Source of the DNA: Shinella zoogloeoides
GTDB taxonomy: Bacteria; Pseudomonadota; Alphaproteobacteria; Rhizobiales; Rhizobiaceae
Assembly (NCBI RefSeq): GCF_020883495.1
Contig: NZ_CP086610.1
Span: forward strand, 2,337,501 to 2,401,500
Length of the DNA: 64,000 nt
Direction: 5' to 3'
The position numbers were made by a program, and so were the translations under genes. The notes under the pieces were generated by a model, which was not told the DNA's origin, ran no database searches, and was given only the letters and a program-made list of their open reading frames with translations. Each line of letters opens with the position of its first letter. Position 1 is the first letter of the stretch. This document shows positions 45,275 through 55,945 of the stretch, piece by piece.

Positions 45275-45423
45275 GCGCTCTCGCTCCGGTTCCGTTCGTA
45301 TCGGGCAAGGTGTAGCGTGCGCCCCATGAGCCGTAAACGGGTGGCCCCGCGATTTTTCGACGGTTGACGAAGCGGCCGCCGGTCTGGATGATGCCGGCAA
45401 ATTCCATAGAGAAGGTTGACCGC

Positions 45424-46428
45424 ATGCCCGGTGACGTCACCCTTTCCCCTGCCGAAGCAATGGACCTCGCCCGCACCGCGCTGATGCGCGTCGGCATGGC
45501 GGAGGCGGCGGCGACCGCCCTTGCCCGCGCCACGCTGGATGCCGAGATGGCCGGCAAGCGCGCCCTCGGTCTCCAGCACCTCACCGATCATCTCAGGGGC
45601 CTCATCGACGGCCGGATCAAGGGGCGCGCCGAACCGCTCATCACCTCGCCGGTGCCGGCCATCATGAAATGCGACGCCATGGGCGGCGTGGCGCAGCACG
45701 GTTTCTCGCTCGCCCATGAGGAACTGGCCTCGAAGGCGAAAACCTTCGGCCTTGCGGCCTTCACTCTGCACAACAGCTACACGACGGGCGAACTCGGCTG
45801 GTATGCCGCCCGACTTGCGGAAAAAGGCCTCGTGGCGCTCGCCGCCACCAACGGACCTGCCCTGATGGCCGGCGCGGGCGGGTGGCAGCCGGTCTATTGC
45901 ACCAATCCGCTCGCCTTCGCCGCGCCGCTCGAAGCCGGCCGCATCCTCCTCGTGGATCAGGCGTCCAGCGCTGCGGCCTTCGTGAAAATCCGCGAGGCGG
46001 CAGCGCGCGGCGAGACTATTCCCGGCAATTGGGCGCTCGATCAGGACGGCATGCCGACCACCGATCCCTTCGCGGCCATGCAGGGCGCGCTTCTGGCCTT
46101 CGGCGGCGCGCGGGGGGCCAATATCGCCCTCATGGTGGAGGTGCTGGCCGCCGGGCTGACCGGCGCGAACTGGTCGCTCGACGCGCCGGATTTCCAGGCG
46201 GGCGATACCTCGCCGGGCGCCGGCCTCTTCGTGCTCGCCCTTTCGCCCCAGCTTTTCACGGACGATTTCGCCACGCGCCTCTCGGCCCAGGTCGCGCGTC
46301 TTGCGAGCGACTATAGCGTCCATATTCCCGGTATCGAGCGCGTGAACAGGCAGCGCGAGGCCGAAAGCGCCGGCATCGTCTTGCCCCGCCAACTCTTTGA
46401 CAGTATTTCCTCTTTCCGGCGCAATTGA
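45424..46428 (+). CDS. Ldh-family (malate/lactate/ureidoglycolate-type) NAD(P)-dependent oxidoreductase
   Basis: A 334-residue protein of the type 2 malate/L-lactate dehydrogenase family. Characteristic blocks: ALMRVGMAEAAATALARATL, GLQHLTDHLRGLIDGRI, GGVAQHGFSLAHEEL and TGELGWYAARLAEKGLVALA. The catalytic histidine is probably that in GGVAQH or HNSYTTGELG. The substrate (2-oxoacid or ureidoglycolate) is not decided. AGAAGG precedes the ATG at 45424. KDG kinase follows with a 16-base gap, so an operon for sugar-acid use is likely. Confidence 0.82.
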   Translation: MPGDVTLSPAEAMDLARTALMRVGMAEAAATALARATLDAEMAGKRALGLQHLTDHLRGLIDGRIKGRAEPLITSPVPAIMKCDAMGGVAQHGFSLAHEELASKAKTFGLAAFTLHNSYTTGELGWYAARLAEKGLVALAATNGPALMAGAGGWQPVYCTNPLAFAAPLEAGRILLVDQASSAAAFVKIREAAARGETIPGNWALDQDGMPTTDPFAAMQGALLAFGGARGANIALMVEVLAAGLTGANWSLDAPDFQAGDTSPGAGLFVLALSPQLFTDDFATRLSAQVARLASDYSVHIPGIERVNRQREAESAGIVLPRQLFDSISSFRRN

Positions 46429-46444
46429 CCGGGGAGGAACGGAC

Positions 46445-47359
46445 ATGGCTGGACGGCTGCTGGCAATCGGCGAATGCATGGTGGAACTGATGCAGGCCGA
46501 GGGCGGCCTTCTGCGCAAGAGCTTCGCCGGCGACACGTTCAACACCGCCTATTACGCCCGGCAGTTCCTGCCCGCCGACTGGAGCGTCGACTATTTCTCC
46601 GCCGTGGGCACGGACATGATCTCCGATGAAATGCTGGCCTTCATGCAGGGGCACGGCATCGGCACGGATCATGTCGCACGCATCGAAGGCCGCTCCCCCG
46701 GCCTCTACATGATCCACCTGAAGGACGGCGAGCGCAGCTTCTCCTACTGGCGCTCCGTCTCCGCCGCAAAGCTGCTCGCCCGCGACGGCGACCGCCTACG
46801 CGCCGCCATCGACACATCCGACATCATCGTCTTTTCCGGCATCACGCTGGCGATCCTGCCGGCGGAAGACGTCGAGACCCTGCTTGCCGAGCTGCGCCGC
46901 GCCAAGGCGGCCGGAAAGCGTGTCGTCTTCGACCCCAACATCCGCCCGCGCCTGTGGGACGATGCGGCGCGCATGCGCGCGACGATCACCGAGGGCGCCC
47001 ATGCCGCCACGCTCGTCATGCCGAGCCTCGACGACGAGACGACCCATTTCGGCGACGCCTCGCTGGAAGAGACGATCGCGCGCTATGCCGCGCTCGGCGT
47101 TGCGGAACAGGTGGTGAAGGACGGCGCTGAGGGCGCGACGCTGGTCTTCGGCGGCGAGCGCAGCCACGCGCCTTCCGCAAGGGTCGAGAAGATCGTCGAT
47201 ACGACCAGCGCCGGCGACAGCTTCAACGGCGCATTCCTCGCCCGTCTTGCCGTTGGCGCCATGCCGCAGCAAGCTGCCCGCTTCGCCGCGGACGTCGCCG
47301 CGGCGGTCATCCAGCATCACGGTGCGCTGGTGGCGAAGGACAGGCTGCCGGAGGGCTGA
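46445..47359 (+). CDS. kdgK: 2-dehydro-3-deoxygluconokinase (PfkB family)
   Basis: A 304-residue PfkB-family sugar kinase. The N-terminal motif GECMVELMQ, sugar-binding FAGDTFNTAYY and the C-terminal TTSAGDSFNGAF with catalytic Asp are present. FAGDTFNTA and GRSPGLYMI are typical of KDG kinase. It phosphorylates 2-keto-3-deoxygluconate in the Entner-Doudoroff or uronate pathway. GGGGAGGAAC precedes the ATG at 46445. It converges on der with a 3-base gap. Confidence 0.9.
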   Translation: MAGRLLAIGECMVELMQAEGGLLRKSFAGDTFNTAYYARQFLPADWSVDYFSAVGTDMISDEMLAFMQGHGIGTDHVARIEGRSPGLYMIHLKDGERSFSYWRSVSAAKLLARDGDRLRAAIDTSDIIVFSGITLAILPAEDVETLLAELRRAKAAGKRVVFDPNIRPRLWDDAARMRATITEGAHAATLVMPSLDDETTHFGDASLEETIARYAALGVAEQVVKDGAEGATLVFGGERSHAPSARVEKIVDTTSAGDSFNGAFLARLAVGAMPQQAARFAADVAAAVIQHHGALVAKDRLPEG

Positions 47360-47362
47360 GCC

Positions 47363-48793
47363 TCAGCGCTTCTTCTTCGCCTTGCTGGCGTAGGGATTGT
47401 CCGATGCCCGGAAATGGATGCGGATCGGCACGCCTGGCAGGTTGAAGTCGTTGCGCAGGCCGTTCGTGAGATAGCGGATATAGGATTCCGGCAGCGCATC
47501 GGGGCGCGTGCAGGAGACCATGAAGCCCGGCGGACGGGCCTTCACCTGCGTCATGTATTTCAGCTTCAGGCGGCGGCCGGAAACGGCCGGCGGCGGATGC
47601 TGCGTCTGCACCGCATCCAGCCAGCGGTTGAGCTTGGCGGTGGAGATGCGGCGGTTCCAGGTGCGGTCCGTGTCGATGACGGCCTGCATCAGCTTGTCGA
47701 GGCCGCGCCCCGTCTGGCCGGAGACCGGCACGGCGCGGATGCCGCGCGCCTGCGGCAGAAGCCGCTCGGTCTTCTCGCGCAGTTCCGCGAGCACGGCCTG
47801 CGGATCGTCGATCAGGTCCCACTTGTTAAAGGCGAGCACGGCGGCGCGGCCTTCGCGCAGCACGAGGTCGACGATCTGAAGATCCTGCTTCTCGAAGGGG
47901 ATGGTGGAATCGAAGACGATGACGACCGTCTCGGCAAAGCGGATGGCGCGCAGGCCATCGGCGACGGAGAGCTTTTCCAGCTTCTCCTGCACCTTGGCCT
48001 TGCGGCGCATGCCGGCTGTGTCGAACATCTTGATCGTGCGGCCCTGCCAGTCCCATTCGACGGAGATGGAATCGCGCGTGATACCGGCTTCCGGGCCGGT
48101 CAGCAGACGATCTTCGCCGAGGAAACGGTTGATGAGGGTGGACTTGCCGGCATTCGGGCGGCCGACGATGGCGACGCGCAGCGGCTTCGTCTCGTCGTAT
48201 TCCGGCTCGAAATCCTCGTCCTCTTCCGCGCCTTCGGCGAGTTCCGCGCGCACGTCGATATCGGTGACGGCTTCGTCGTCTTCCGGATAGGCGCGCTCCT
48301 CGCCGATGGCGGCGACGATGGCGTCGCGCAGGTCCAGCATGCCCTGGCCGTGTTCGGCGGAGATCGGCGTCGGCTCGCCGAGGCCGAGCGTGAAGGCGTC
48401 GTAGAAGCCGCCGTCCGAGCCGCGCGCTTCCGACTTGTTGGCGACGAGCACCACGGGCTTGCCCTTGCGGCGCAGCATCTCGGCCAATGTCTGGTCAACG
48501 GGTGTCAGGCCCATCTTGGCGTCGACCACGAAGAGCGAGAGATCGGCTTCCTCGATGGCCGCTTCCGTCTGGGCGCGCATGCGGCCCTGCAGCGTCTCGG
48601 GCGCGGCCTCTTCGAGGCCGGCCGTGTCGATGATGCGGAATTTCAGGTCGATGAGGCGGGCGTCGCCCGGCCGGCGGTCACGGGTGACGCCGGGCGTGTC
48701 GTCGACGAGCGCGAGCTTCTTGCCCACGAGCCTGTTGAACAGGGTGGACTTGCCGACATTGGGGCGTCCGACAATGGCGACGGTGAAGCTCAT
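47363..48793 (-). CDS. der: Ribosome biogenesis GTPase Der (EngA)
   Basis: A 476-residue protein with tandem GTPase domains. Domain 1: [17 protein letters not shown] (Glu where Asp is usual). Domain 2: [21 protein letters not shown]-like C-terminal domain follows ([27 protein letters not shown]). Der is essential for 50S ribosome maturation. The ATG at 48793 lies 37 bases after the TPR gene stop, so the two are likely cotranscribed. Confidence 0.97.
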   Translation of the reverse strand: MSFTVAIVGRPNVGKSTLFNRLVGKKLALVDDTPGVTRDRRPGDARLIDLKFRIIDTAGLEEAAPETLQGRMRAQTEAAIEEADLSLFVVDAKMGLTPVDQTLAEMLRRKGKPVVLVANKSEARGSDGGFYDAFTLGLGEPTPISAEHGQGMLDLRDAIVAAIGEERAYPEDDEAVTDIDVRAELAEGAEEDEDFEPEYDETKPLRVAIVGRPNAGKSTLINRFLGEDRLLTGPEAGITRDSISVEWDWQGRTIKMFDTAGMRRKAKVQEKLEKLSVADGLRAIRFAETVVIVFDSTIPFEKQDLQIVDLVLREGRAAVLAFNKWDLIDDPQAVLAELREKTERLLPQARGIRAVPVSGQTGRGLDKLMQAVIDTDRTWNRRISTAKLNRWLDAVQTQHPPPAVSGRRLKLKYMTQVKARPPGFMVSCTRPDALPESYIRYLTNGLRNDFNLPGVPIRIHFRASDNPYASKAKKKR

Positions 48794-48830
48794 GAACGTG
48801 TTCCGTTGTAGTGACCGGGCAAATGCCAGA

Positions 48831-49502
48831 TCAGGAGGACAGCTTGCCGCTTGCCACGATCAGGTCAAGCAGCATCTGCGCGCGGTTGGCGACATTGCGC
48901 GGGCTTTCGCCGTCGTTGAGGATCGCGTCGAACCATTCCTTGGCGCGCGCATAGTCCCCGCTCTTGAAAGCGGAAAGGCCGAGCACTTCGCGGGCGGAAT
49001 GGCGCAACGCGCTCTGCGGCGTGGCAAGCTGCTCGGCTTCGGCCGAAACCTGCTCGTAGGTGCCGGTATCGACGAGGAGATAGGCCGCGCGAAGGCGGGC
49101 CGCATCGCGCAGCGCCTGCGGCACCGAAGCATCCTTGGCGATGGTCGTGAAGGCGGTGACGGCGCCTGCGGCGTCCGTCTCGGCCAGAAGCGAGGCGGAG
49201 CGCATGCGGGCCAGAACGGGATAGGCGCCGAAGCCTTCCTTCTCCAGTTCGCCAAGGGCGGCAAGCGCCTCGTCCTTCTTGCCGTCGCGGGCAAGCGTCA
49301 GGGCCGCGAGGAACTGGTCGCCGGCGGCCGAGGCCTCGCCGTCGCGCCAGTAATCGTAGCTCACCTTGCCGATCGTGCCGAGAACGACCAGCACGGCGGC
49401 GGCGATGAGGACGCGGCCGAAACGCTTCCAGACCAGACGCATCTGGTCGGAACGCAGTTCCTCGTTCACCTCGCGGATAAAGCTGTCGTCCTGATTTACC
49501 AT
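48831..49502 (-). CDS. Membrane-anchored TPR protein upstream of der (YfgM-like)
   Basis: A 223-residue protein with an N-terminal cytoplasmic segment ([20 protein letters not shown]), one membrane helix at about residues 30-47 ([17 protein letters not shown]) and a periplasmic helical repeat domain. This order (TPR protein then Der) is conserved in proteobacteria; YfgM in E. coli interacts with the Sec translocon. The start ATG at 49502 (MVNQDDSF) has GGAAAACGAC upstream. Confidence 0.85.
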   Translation of the reverse strand: MVNQDDSFIREVNEELRSDQMRLVWKRFGRVLIAAAVLVVLGTIGKVSYDYWRDGEASAAGDQFLAALTLARDGKKDEALAALGELEKEGFGAYPVLARMRSASLLAETDAAGAVTAFTTIAKDASVPQALRDAARLRAAYLLVDTGTYEQVSAEAEQLATPQSALRHSAREVLGLSAFKSGDYARAKEWFDAILNDGESPRNVANRAQMLLDLIVASGKLSS

Positions 49503-49604
49503 GTCGTTTTCCGGCGCAACCAACGTTTAAAAGTTAGCGCCTTCTACCCGATTTTCGCGGCGTTGTAAGGGGGCTGGCGCGAAAAGCCCCCGGATCGACG
49601 CGGA

Positions 49605-50189
49605 TCAACCGAGCGGCGCCACCCCGATCAGCCATTCATGCAGCCTGAACACGATGACGGCATAGAGCGCGAGACCGACAACGACGGCAATGATGTCGTA
49701 TTTCGCCGAGATGAAGACGGGCAGTTTCGTCTCGCCGGCGGCGATGCGCTTCTTCAGCGTGATGCGCAGGATGACCGCCCAGGCGAGGATCGTCGCGAAG
49801 AGCAGGACCGAATAGCTCTCGCCATTCGCCAGAAGATGCGCCAGCGCCCAGATCTTGATGGCGACGAGCAGCGGGAACTTCAGCTTCGTGCGGATGTGGC
49901 CGGCCGGCAGAAGCCCGGCGACGAGACAGATCGAGGCGATCATCATCAGCGTCAGCGCGATATGCGCCATGAAGGTCGGCGGGAAATAGAGCATCTCGCC
50001 ACTGTTCGCGCGCGCGTCGATGAAGCCGTAGACGATGAGGAAAAGGCTTGCGAGCGAGACGATGCCGTGCAGCGCCATCCAGCCCGGCTTGCCGAGCGCC
50101 GCGATGCCGGCATTGCGAAGACCCGGCGCGACAGGGCGCAGGAGATGGGTGACGACGAAGAGAACGAGACCGGCGATGAGCAACGTCAT
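49605..50189 (-). CDS. NnrU family membrane protein
   Basis: A 194-residue integral membrane protein with about six helices (for example MTLLIAGLVLFVVTHLLRPV, MALHGIVSLASLFLIVYGFI). NnrU was described next to denitrification genes in Rhodobacter; the molecular role is unknown and many non-denitrifiers have it. No nitrite or nitric oxide reductase genes are here. The ATG at 50189 (MTLLIAGL) follows AAGGGGCATTTCC. Confidence 0.85.
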   Translation of the reverse strand: MTLLIAGLVLFVVTHLLRPVAPGLRNAGIAALGKPGWMALHGIVSLASLFLIVYGFIDARANSGEMLYFPPTFMAHIALTLMMIASICLVAGLLPAGHIRTKLKFPLLVAIKIWALAHLLANGESYSVLLFATILAWAVILRITLKKRIAAGETKLPVFISAKYDIIAVVVGLALYAVIVFRLHEWLIGVAPLG

Positions 50190-50328
50190 GGAAATGCCCC
50201 TTGAAGAAAAACCGGCCATCGGCCGTTCCCTCTGGAATATCCGCGACGGGACGACAATTCCAGCCCGATCAAAGGATTGCCGCATTCGGAATCGATGAGA
50301 GACCCTTTGCAAATTGTCGCGGGTAGCC

Positions 50329-51333
50329 ATGTCCTTGTCTCGGATCCTCTTTCTCCCCCTCGCCGCCGCGCTTGCGGCAGGCCCGGCGCTTGCCAAGGAC
50401 GACGCGATCGAGCCGATGAAGCGCAAGCAGCTCGTCATCGTCTCCTTCGACGGCGCGCACGACAACAAGCTCTGGGAGAAGAGCCGCGCCATGGCCAGGC
50501 GCACCGGCGCGCATTTCACCTATTTCCTCTCCTGCACCTTCCTCTTTTCCAAGGATGCGCGCGCGAATTATCAGGCGCCGCATGAAAAGCGCGGCCGCTC
50601 CAATGTCGGCTTCTCGCAGGACAAGGACGAGACGATCCTTCGCCTCGGCGAGATCTGGCTGGCGAAACTCGAAGGCCACGATATCGGCAGCCATGCCTGC
50701 GGCCATTTCGACGGCGGCAAGTGGAGCGCCGACGACTGGAAGGCCGAGTTCGCCTTCTTCCGGGATTCGCTGAAGAACGCATGGCAGAATGCCGGCGTCG
50801 GCGAGCGGGAGCCGGCCGGCTGGCAGCATTTTGCGGCGCAGGACATCAACGGGTTCCGCGCGCCCTACCTTTCGGCCGGCAGCGGCCTCGTCAAGGCGCT
50901 GGAGGCGGAGGGCTTCACCTATGACGCCAGCCTCGTCACCAAGGGACCAGCCATGCCCGTCGCCAGCGGCGATATCGTCCGCTTCGGCCTGCCGCTCATT
51001 CCGGAAGGCGCCTCGCAGCGCCCCGTCATCGCCATGGACTACAATCTCTATGTCCGCCATTCCAAGGGCAAGGAGGCCCCGGAAAAGAGCGACGCCTTCG
51101 AGGAAAGCACGCTGAAGGCCTATCGCGACGCCTTCGCGAAACAATATGCCGGCGAGCGCATCCCGCTCCAGCTCGGCTTCCATTTCGTGGAGATGAATGC
51201 CGGTGCCTATTGGCGCGCGCTCGACCGCTTCCTGACGGAGACCTGCGGCAGGACGGACGTCGCCTGCGTCAGCTATGCCGGCGCGCTGGACATTCTGGCA
51301 AAAGAGAAGAAGGCGGCCGGAGCCGCCCTCTGA
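50329..51333 (+). CDS. Secreted polysaccharide deacetylase family protein
   Basis: A 334-residue protein with a signal peptide (LPLAAALAAGPALAKDD). NodB-type motifs: SFDGAHDN (motif 1 Asp), HDIGSHACGHFDG (His-x3/4-His metal site), FRAPY (motif 3) and GFHFVEMNAGAYW. It likely removes acyl groups from an envelope or exopolysaccharide in the periplasm. The ATG at 50329 is chosen; an upstream TTG at 50314 is possible. It is divergent from the NnrU gene, with 139 bases between the starts. Confidence 0.85.
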   Translation: MSLSRILFLPLAAALAAGPALAKDDAIEPMKRKQLVIVSFDGAHDNKLWEKSRAMARRTGAHFTYFLSCTFLFSKDARANYQAPHEKRGRSNVGFSQDKDETILRLGEIWLAKLEGHDIGSHACGHFDGGKWSADDWKAEFAFFRDSLKNAWQNAGVGEREPAGWQHFAAQDINGFRAPYLSAGSGLVKALEAEGFTYDASLVTKGPAMPVASGDIVRFGLPLIPEGASQRPVIAMDYNLYVRHSKGKEAPEKSDAFEESTLKAYRDAFAKQYAGERIPLQLGFHFVEMNAGAYWRALDRFLTETCGRTDVACVSYAGALDILAKEKKAAGAAL

Positions 51334-51339
51334 TCCGCC

Positions 51340-52617
51340 TTACGGCTCGTTGGCCGCAAGCTCGCCCTCTTCCTGCGCCCTTTCCAGGTAGCGCTGGTCG
51401 ATATCGGGCAGCGGCTGGTCGTCGATGGCCGCCTCGAAGGCCTTGAGGCGCTTGTAGATCGACAGCAACTCGACGATCGTCGTCCAGGAATTGACGAGAT
51501 ACTGGAACGACTCGCGCACCTGCCCGAACACGTTCTGGATCTGGCTCATCACGCCGAGCGTCAGCTTGCCGGCGACGATGGAGGGAACCAGAACGAAGGT
51601 GCCGAAGAGGTTGTCGGCCTGCAGGTAGAAGATGCGGGCGACGTTGAAATAGAGATAGTGGAAATAGAGGCGGAAGTAGTTCTTGCGCACGTTGGCGAAA
51701 AGCTCGGCCACCGTCGGCGGCTGCGCCCGGTCGGCATGGTCCTCGCCATAGACCAGCTCCTTGCGGTAGGCGGCCTCGACGCGCTGGTTGCGGAATTCCA
51801 GCCCCGGCAGCTTGATGCCGACCGCGGCGAGGAACACCGTCCCGAACAGCGACCAGCAGATCGCCGCCCAGACGAGCGCATGCGGCACCTCGCCGATGAA
51901 GGGCAGCACCGTCACCGTGCTGGAGAACTTGAACAACACCGGCAGGAAGGCGACGAGCGTCATGATCGAGGAAACGAGGCTGACGCCCAGCCCTTCCACC
52001 GTGCGCGAGAAGCGCATCGTATCGTCCTGCACACGCTGCGAGGCGCCTTCGATATGGCGCAGCTTGTCCCAGTGGGACATGTAGAAATCGTTCATCGCCG
52101 TACGCCAGCGGAAGACGTAATGGCTGACGAAGAAGAGGTTCAGCGTGCCGACGGTGATGGCGACGAAGGCGATGCCGGCAAAGCCGATCATGCCGACATA
52201 GATTTCGCTTTCGGTCGGGATCGGTTCGGTGCGGGCAAGCCCGCGCTGGATCATGTCGTAGAACGGCCCGTACCACGCATTGATGGCCACGCTGACCTGC
52301 ACGGAGAAATAGGTGTTGAAGATGATCAGCGCCGAGCCGAGCACCGACCAGAGCTGCCATTGATGCGGGCTGTAGGTGAACCAGAAGGCGGCGAACAGCC
52401 CGACCATCACCGCATAATAGATGTAGAACCAGAGGAAGGGCGCGGACCAGAAGACGGAGACCCCGATGATCGCCTCCTCGCCCGGCTTCAGCGGCGGCAG
52501 CCCGATATAGGCGCCCAGAGCTTCCCCGCCGGCGTACCAGATCGCCATGGCAAGGGCCGACCAAAGGACGACGGAAAGGAAGAACAATCTCGGAGTGGGA
52601 AAGAAGGAGACGAACAA
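51340..52617 (-). CDS. bacA: Peptide antibiotic transporter BacA/SbmA
   Basis: A 425-residue ABC-half-like membrane protein with about seven helices. The start [10 protein letters not shown], the block [13 protein letters not shown] and the C-terminal [20 protein letters not shown] match BacA/SbmA. Family members import NCR and other cationic peptides and are needed in rhizobia for bacteroid survival and very-long-chain lipid modification. The start is inferred to be TTG 52617 from alignment with the usual MF-x-SFFP start; ribosome site GAAAGCG is weak. The gene is convergent with the polysaccharide deacetylase gene. Confidence 0.92.
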   Translation of the reverse strand: MFVSFFPTPRLFFLSVVLWSALAMAIWYAGGEALGAYIGLPPLKPGEEAIIGVSVFWSAPFLWFYIYYAVMVGLFAAFWFTYSPHQWQLWSVLGSALIIFNTYFSVQVSVAINAWYGPFYDMIQRGLARTEPIPTESEIYVGMIGFAGIAFVAITVGTLNLFFVSHYVFRWRTAMNDFYMSHWDKLRHIEGASQRVQDDTMRFSRTVEGLGVSLVSSIMTLVAFLPVLFKFSSTVTVLPFIGEVPHALVWAAICWSLFGTVFLAAVGIKLPGLEFRNQRVEAAYRKELVYGEDHADRAQPPTVAELFANVRKNYFRLYFHYLYFNVARIFYLQADNLFGTFVLVPSIVAGKLTLGVMSQIQNVFGQVRESFQYLVNSWTTIVELLSIYKRLKAFEAAIDDQPLPDIDQRYLERAQEEGELAANEP

Positions 52618-52702
52618 GGGAAGCGCTTTCGTTGCGAAGCAGGCCGAAGATGCGCAGAACCTAAAGGAGTTTGCGCAGCACAACAATTGGCGCTCGCCGG
52701 CA

Positions 52703-53893
52703 TTACCGAGATTTAATGGAAGGCACGCCGCCAAGCGCGGCGATGACCGCGGCAGCCACGAGAAGGCCGGCGGCGGCCAGGCTCGGCAGCGCATAGCTGC
52801 CCGTGCGCGCCGCCAGGAAGCCGGCCCCGAGCGGTCCGACGATCTGCCCGACGCCGAAGGCCGCCGTCATCAGCGCCAGGACGCGGCGCGCGCTGTCGCT
52901 CGCCAGCATGCGGCCGAGCTGCAGGCCATAGGCGGTGATGACGACGAAGGTCAGCCCGAGCAGCCCGCCGCCGATGAGCGCGGAGAAGGGAGAGGGCAGC
53001 ATCACCGTCGCCGCGACGCCGGCCGCCTCCACGAGGATCGCCGAGAGATAGGTGACGGCGACGCCGCAGCGCCGCTCGACAGGCTTCCAGGCGAGAAGCG
53101 AGAGGGCCGCGGCGACCCCGGTGACGAGCCAGGTCAGGCATTCGAGCAGTGGGCTTTCCGCCCCCTCCCGCGCGATGGCGACGATGAACGTCGCCGTCAC
53201 CACATAGCCGATGCCGAAAAGCCCGTAGCTGAGGGTGAGCGCCGCCAGTGGCCGCGTCCAGACGATGGCCGGCTCGCGCGTCGCTACCGCGCTGCCCATC
53301 GGGCGCGGCAGCAGCCATGCGACGGCGGCAAGGCCGGCCGCGCCGAGCAGCGCGCCGGCAAACCAGTCGATTCGCCAGGCCGCGACAGCCGGAACGGTCA
53401 CCAGCGACAGCAGGTAGACCACCACCGCCGAAAGTGCGATGCCGATGCCGACCCCGGAAAAATGCGCCATCTGGACGCGCGGCTCGCGATGCGCAAGGCC
53501 GATGGAAAGCACGATGCCCGAGGTGAAGATGAGGCCGAAGGCGCTGGCGACACCCGCCATGAACCGAACGGCCGAGAGCGCGGCCACACCGGACAGAAGC
53601 CCCATGGCGATGAGCAGCAGAACGGTTACGGCCAGCGAACCGACCGCAAGCCGCCGCTCGTAGCCGGCGGCCCAGCCATAAGCGGCAAGCACCGCTCCGA
53701 GGAGATAACCCGAAAAATTCGCGGCGGCGATGATGCCGGCATCGGCAGCATCGAGACCGAGGCCCGCCATCATGCCGGGCAGGACCGGCGTATAGAAGAA
53801 CCGCCCAAGCCCCATGGCGACCGCCATCGCGACCGCGCCGGCAAGGGCGGCGCAGACGGGTTCGCGGGAGAGAGGGGACGGGTGCTGCGTCAT
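52703..53893 (-). CDS. YbfB/YjiJ family MFS transporter
   Basis: A 396-residue protein with 12 predicted helices and the family signature [17 protein letters not shown] at the start. Small-molecule efflux is likely but the substrate is unknown. The ATG at 53893 ([12 protein letters not shown]) has no strong site; [11 protein letters not shown] at 53917 is an alternative. The map gene lies 76 bases upstream on the same strand. Confidence 0.85.
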   Translation of the reverse strand: MTQHPSPLSREPVCAALAGAVAMAVAMGLGRFFYTPVLPGMMAGLGLDAADAGIIAAANFSGYLLGAVLAAYGWAAGYERRLAVGSLAVTVLLLIAMGLLSGVAALSAVRFMAGVASAFGLIFTSGIVLSIGLAHREPRVQMAHFSGVGIGIALSAVVVYLLSLVTVPAVAAWRIDWFAGALLGAAGLAAVAWLLPRPMGSAVATREPAIVWTRPLAALTLSYGLFGIGYVVTATFIVAIAREGAESPLLECLTWLVTGVAAALSLLAWKPVERRCGVAVTYLSAILVEAAGVAATVMLPSPFSALIGGGLLGLTFVVITAYGLQLGRMLASDSARRVLALMTAAFGVGQIVGPLGAGFLAARTGSYALPSLAAAGLLVAAAVIAALGGVPSIKSR

Positions 53894-53969
53894 GGCGCGA
53901 CCATTGCACTGCAACATGATCGCGGCAAACGACAATTATTGATCGACGGATCAGCGCCGGTGAAGGCGC

Positions 53970-54722
53970 TCAGCCCGGCAGCGTCACCACCAGCGGACCG
54001 TTGCGCGTGGCGACGACCGTGTGTTCGAACTGCACCGTCGGCGCGCACGGATCGCTGTAGAGCGTCCATTCGTCCTTGTCGCCGCTTTCCGCCCAGTTCG
54101 CGCCCAGCGACAGGAAAGGCTCGACCGTGAAGACGAGGCCTTCCGTCATGCGGCGCTTTTCCTGCGGGTCCGGCCAGGTGGCGATTTCCGTCGGCTCCTC
54201 GTGCAGCGAGCGGCCAACGCCGTGGCTGGCGAGATTGGCGATCAGCGTATAGCGGTTCTTGCGCGCGAAGGCGCCGATGGCATTGCCGACCTCGGCCAGC
54301 GGCCGGCCGGCCTTCACTTCCTTGAGGCCGACCCAGAGCGCCCGCTTGCCATCGCGGCAAAGCCGCTCCACCGCCGGCGCGGCGCGCCCGACCGTGAAGG
54401 ATGCGCCCGTATCGGCAAAGTAGCCGTCGAGTTCGGCGGAAACGTCGATATTGACGAGATCGCCTTCCGCGATCATCCGGTCGCCCGGAATGCCGTGCGC
54501 CACCTCTTCGTTGATGCTGATGCAGGTCGCGCCCGGAAAATTGTAGCAGCTTTCCGGGGCCGAACGTGCGCCGGCCGCCTCCAGCATGCGCCGGCCGATC
54601 AGGTCGAGTTCGGCGGTCGTCATGCCGGGCCTGACGGCGGTGGACATATGCTGCAGCACGTTCGCGCAAATCCGGCCGATCGCCTTCAGGCCGTCGAGGT
54701 CTTCATCGTTTCCAAGGGTCAT
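53970..54722 (-). CDS. map: Type I methionine aminopeptidase
   Basis: A 250-residue enzyme removing N-terminal Met from new proteins. Metal ligands are in order: Asp in VNIDVSAEL, Asp in FADTGASF, His in ASHGVGRSLH, Glu in VEPFLSLG, and Glu in QFEHTVVATRN. Length matches type I. Rhizobia usually have more than one MAP; this one is isolated from ribosomal genes and is probably an additional copy. Confidence 0.93.
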   Translation of the reverse strand: MTLGNDEDLDGLKAIGRICANVLQHMSTAVRPGMTTAELDLIGRRMLEAAGARSAPESCYNFPGATCISINEEVAHGIPGDRMIAEGDLVNIDVSAELDGYFADTGASFTVGRAAPAVERLCRDGKRALWVGLKEVKAGRPLAEVGNAIGAFARKNRYTLIANLASHGVGRSLHEEPTEIATWPDPQEKRRMTEGLVFTVEPFLSLGANWAESGDKDEWTLYSDPCAPTVQFEHTVVATRNGPLVVTLPG

Positions 54723-54768
54723 CGCATCTCTCTTTCGCGGCGCGTCCTATCACGTCCGCGCCGCGCTG

Positions 54769-55809
54769 TCAGGCGGAAGCCTCCGCCAGCATCTCGCGCA
54801 CCAGCGGCGCGACCTTCGTTCCATAAAGCTCGATCCCGCGCAGGATCCGGTCATGCGGCATCAGTCCGATCGCCATCTGCAACAGGAAGCGGTCATTGCG
54901 GAAGATTTTTTGATGCGCGACGATCTTCTTGGCCACCGTTTCCGGGTCACCGAGGAAGAGATGGCCATCCGGCCCGATCCCCTGGTCGAACTGCGCCCGG
55001 TTCGTCGGCCCGAAGCCGCGCTCGCGGCCGATGCGGTTCATCACCTCGGCCTGCGGCCCGTAAAAGGCGTCGGCCGCCGCTTGCGTCGTATCGGCGATGA
55101 AGCCGTGAACGTTGATGCTGGTCTTCAGCTTCGCTTCGTCCTGCCCCGCGCGCCGTGCCGCCTCGCGATAGAGATCGAAGAGCGGCGCATAACGCGTCGG
55201 CGTGCCGCCGATGATGGCGAGCGCCAGCGGCAGCCCATAGGCCCCCGCCCGCGCCACCGATTGCGGCGTGCCGCCGACCGCGATCCAGATCGGCAATTTG
55301 CCATGCGCCGGTCGCGGATAGACGCCGATGCCCGAAAGCGGCGCACGCATCACACCGTTCCACGAAACCGTCTCGCTCTCGTTGAGGGCGAGCAGCAGGT
55401 CGAGCTTTTCCTCGAAGAGCTGGTCGTAGTCATCCAGCGCATAGCCGAAGAGCGGGAAGGATTCGATGAAGGAGCCGCGCCCCGCCATGATCTCCGCCCG
55501 GCCGCCGGAAATCAGGTCCACCGTCGAGAACTGCTGGAAGACACGCACCGGATCGTCCGACGACAGCACCGTGACCGCGCTCGAAAGCCGGATAGTCTTC
55601 GTGCGCGCCGCCGCAGCGGCCAGAATGACGGCCGGCGCCGAGGCCGCATAGTCCGGCCGGTGATGCTCGCCAAGCCCGAAGACATCGAGGCCCACCTGAT
55701 CGGCAAGCTCGATTTCCTCGATGAGATTCCTCAGCCGCCGCTCCCCTTCCCGCCCCTTGTCGGGCGCGTTGGGATCGACGTCGGCGAATGTGTAGAGACC
55801 AAGTTCCAT
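54769..55809 (-). CDS. LLM class flavin-dependent oxidoreductase (luciferase-like)
   Basis: A 346-residue TIM-barrel protein: [55 protein letters not shown] and [20 protein letters not shown]. The family uses reduced FMN (F420 in some groups) to oxidise diverse compounds; the substrate is unknown. It is upstream of map with a 46-base gap, same strand. Confidence 0.9.
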   Translation of the reverse strand: MELGLYTFADVDPNAPDKGREGERRLRNLIEEIELADQVGLDVFGLGEHHRPDYAASAPAVILAAAAARTKTIRLSSAVTVLSSDDPVRVFQQFSTVDLISGGRAEIMAGRGSFIESFPLFGYALDDYDQLFEEKLDLLLALNESETVSWNGVMRAPLSGIGVYPRPAHGKLPIWIAVGGTPQSVARAGAYGLPLALAIIGGTPTRYAPLFDLYREAARRAGQDEAKLKTSINVHGFIADTTQAAADAFYGPQAEVMNRIGRERGFGPTNRAQFDQGIGPDGHLFLGDPETVAKKIVAHQKIFRNDRFLLQMAIGLMPHDRILRGIELYGTKVAPLVREMLAEASA

Positions 55810-55910
55810 GGGATGTTCCGGATGAGAGGATTTGCCCTGAAATATGGCCGGCAGCGGCGGCTTGAAAGGGCTTATGGAGAAACAGTGTGTTTACAGGAAC
55901 ATCCTCCCTG

Positions 55911-55938
55911 AAAAAACGGGGCGGTATCCGCCCCGTTT
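55911..55938 (-). terminator. Terminator of the AHSA1/ECF42 cluster
   Basis: An 11-bp stem (55914-55924 with 55928-55938, GGGGCGG type), 3-base loop, then TTTTTT on the minus strand, just after the AHSA1 gene stop. Confidence 0.9.
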
Positions 55939-55945
55939 CCATTGC

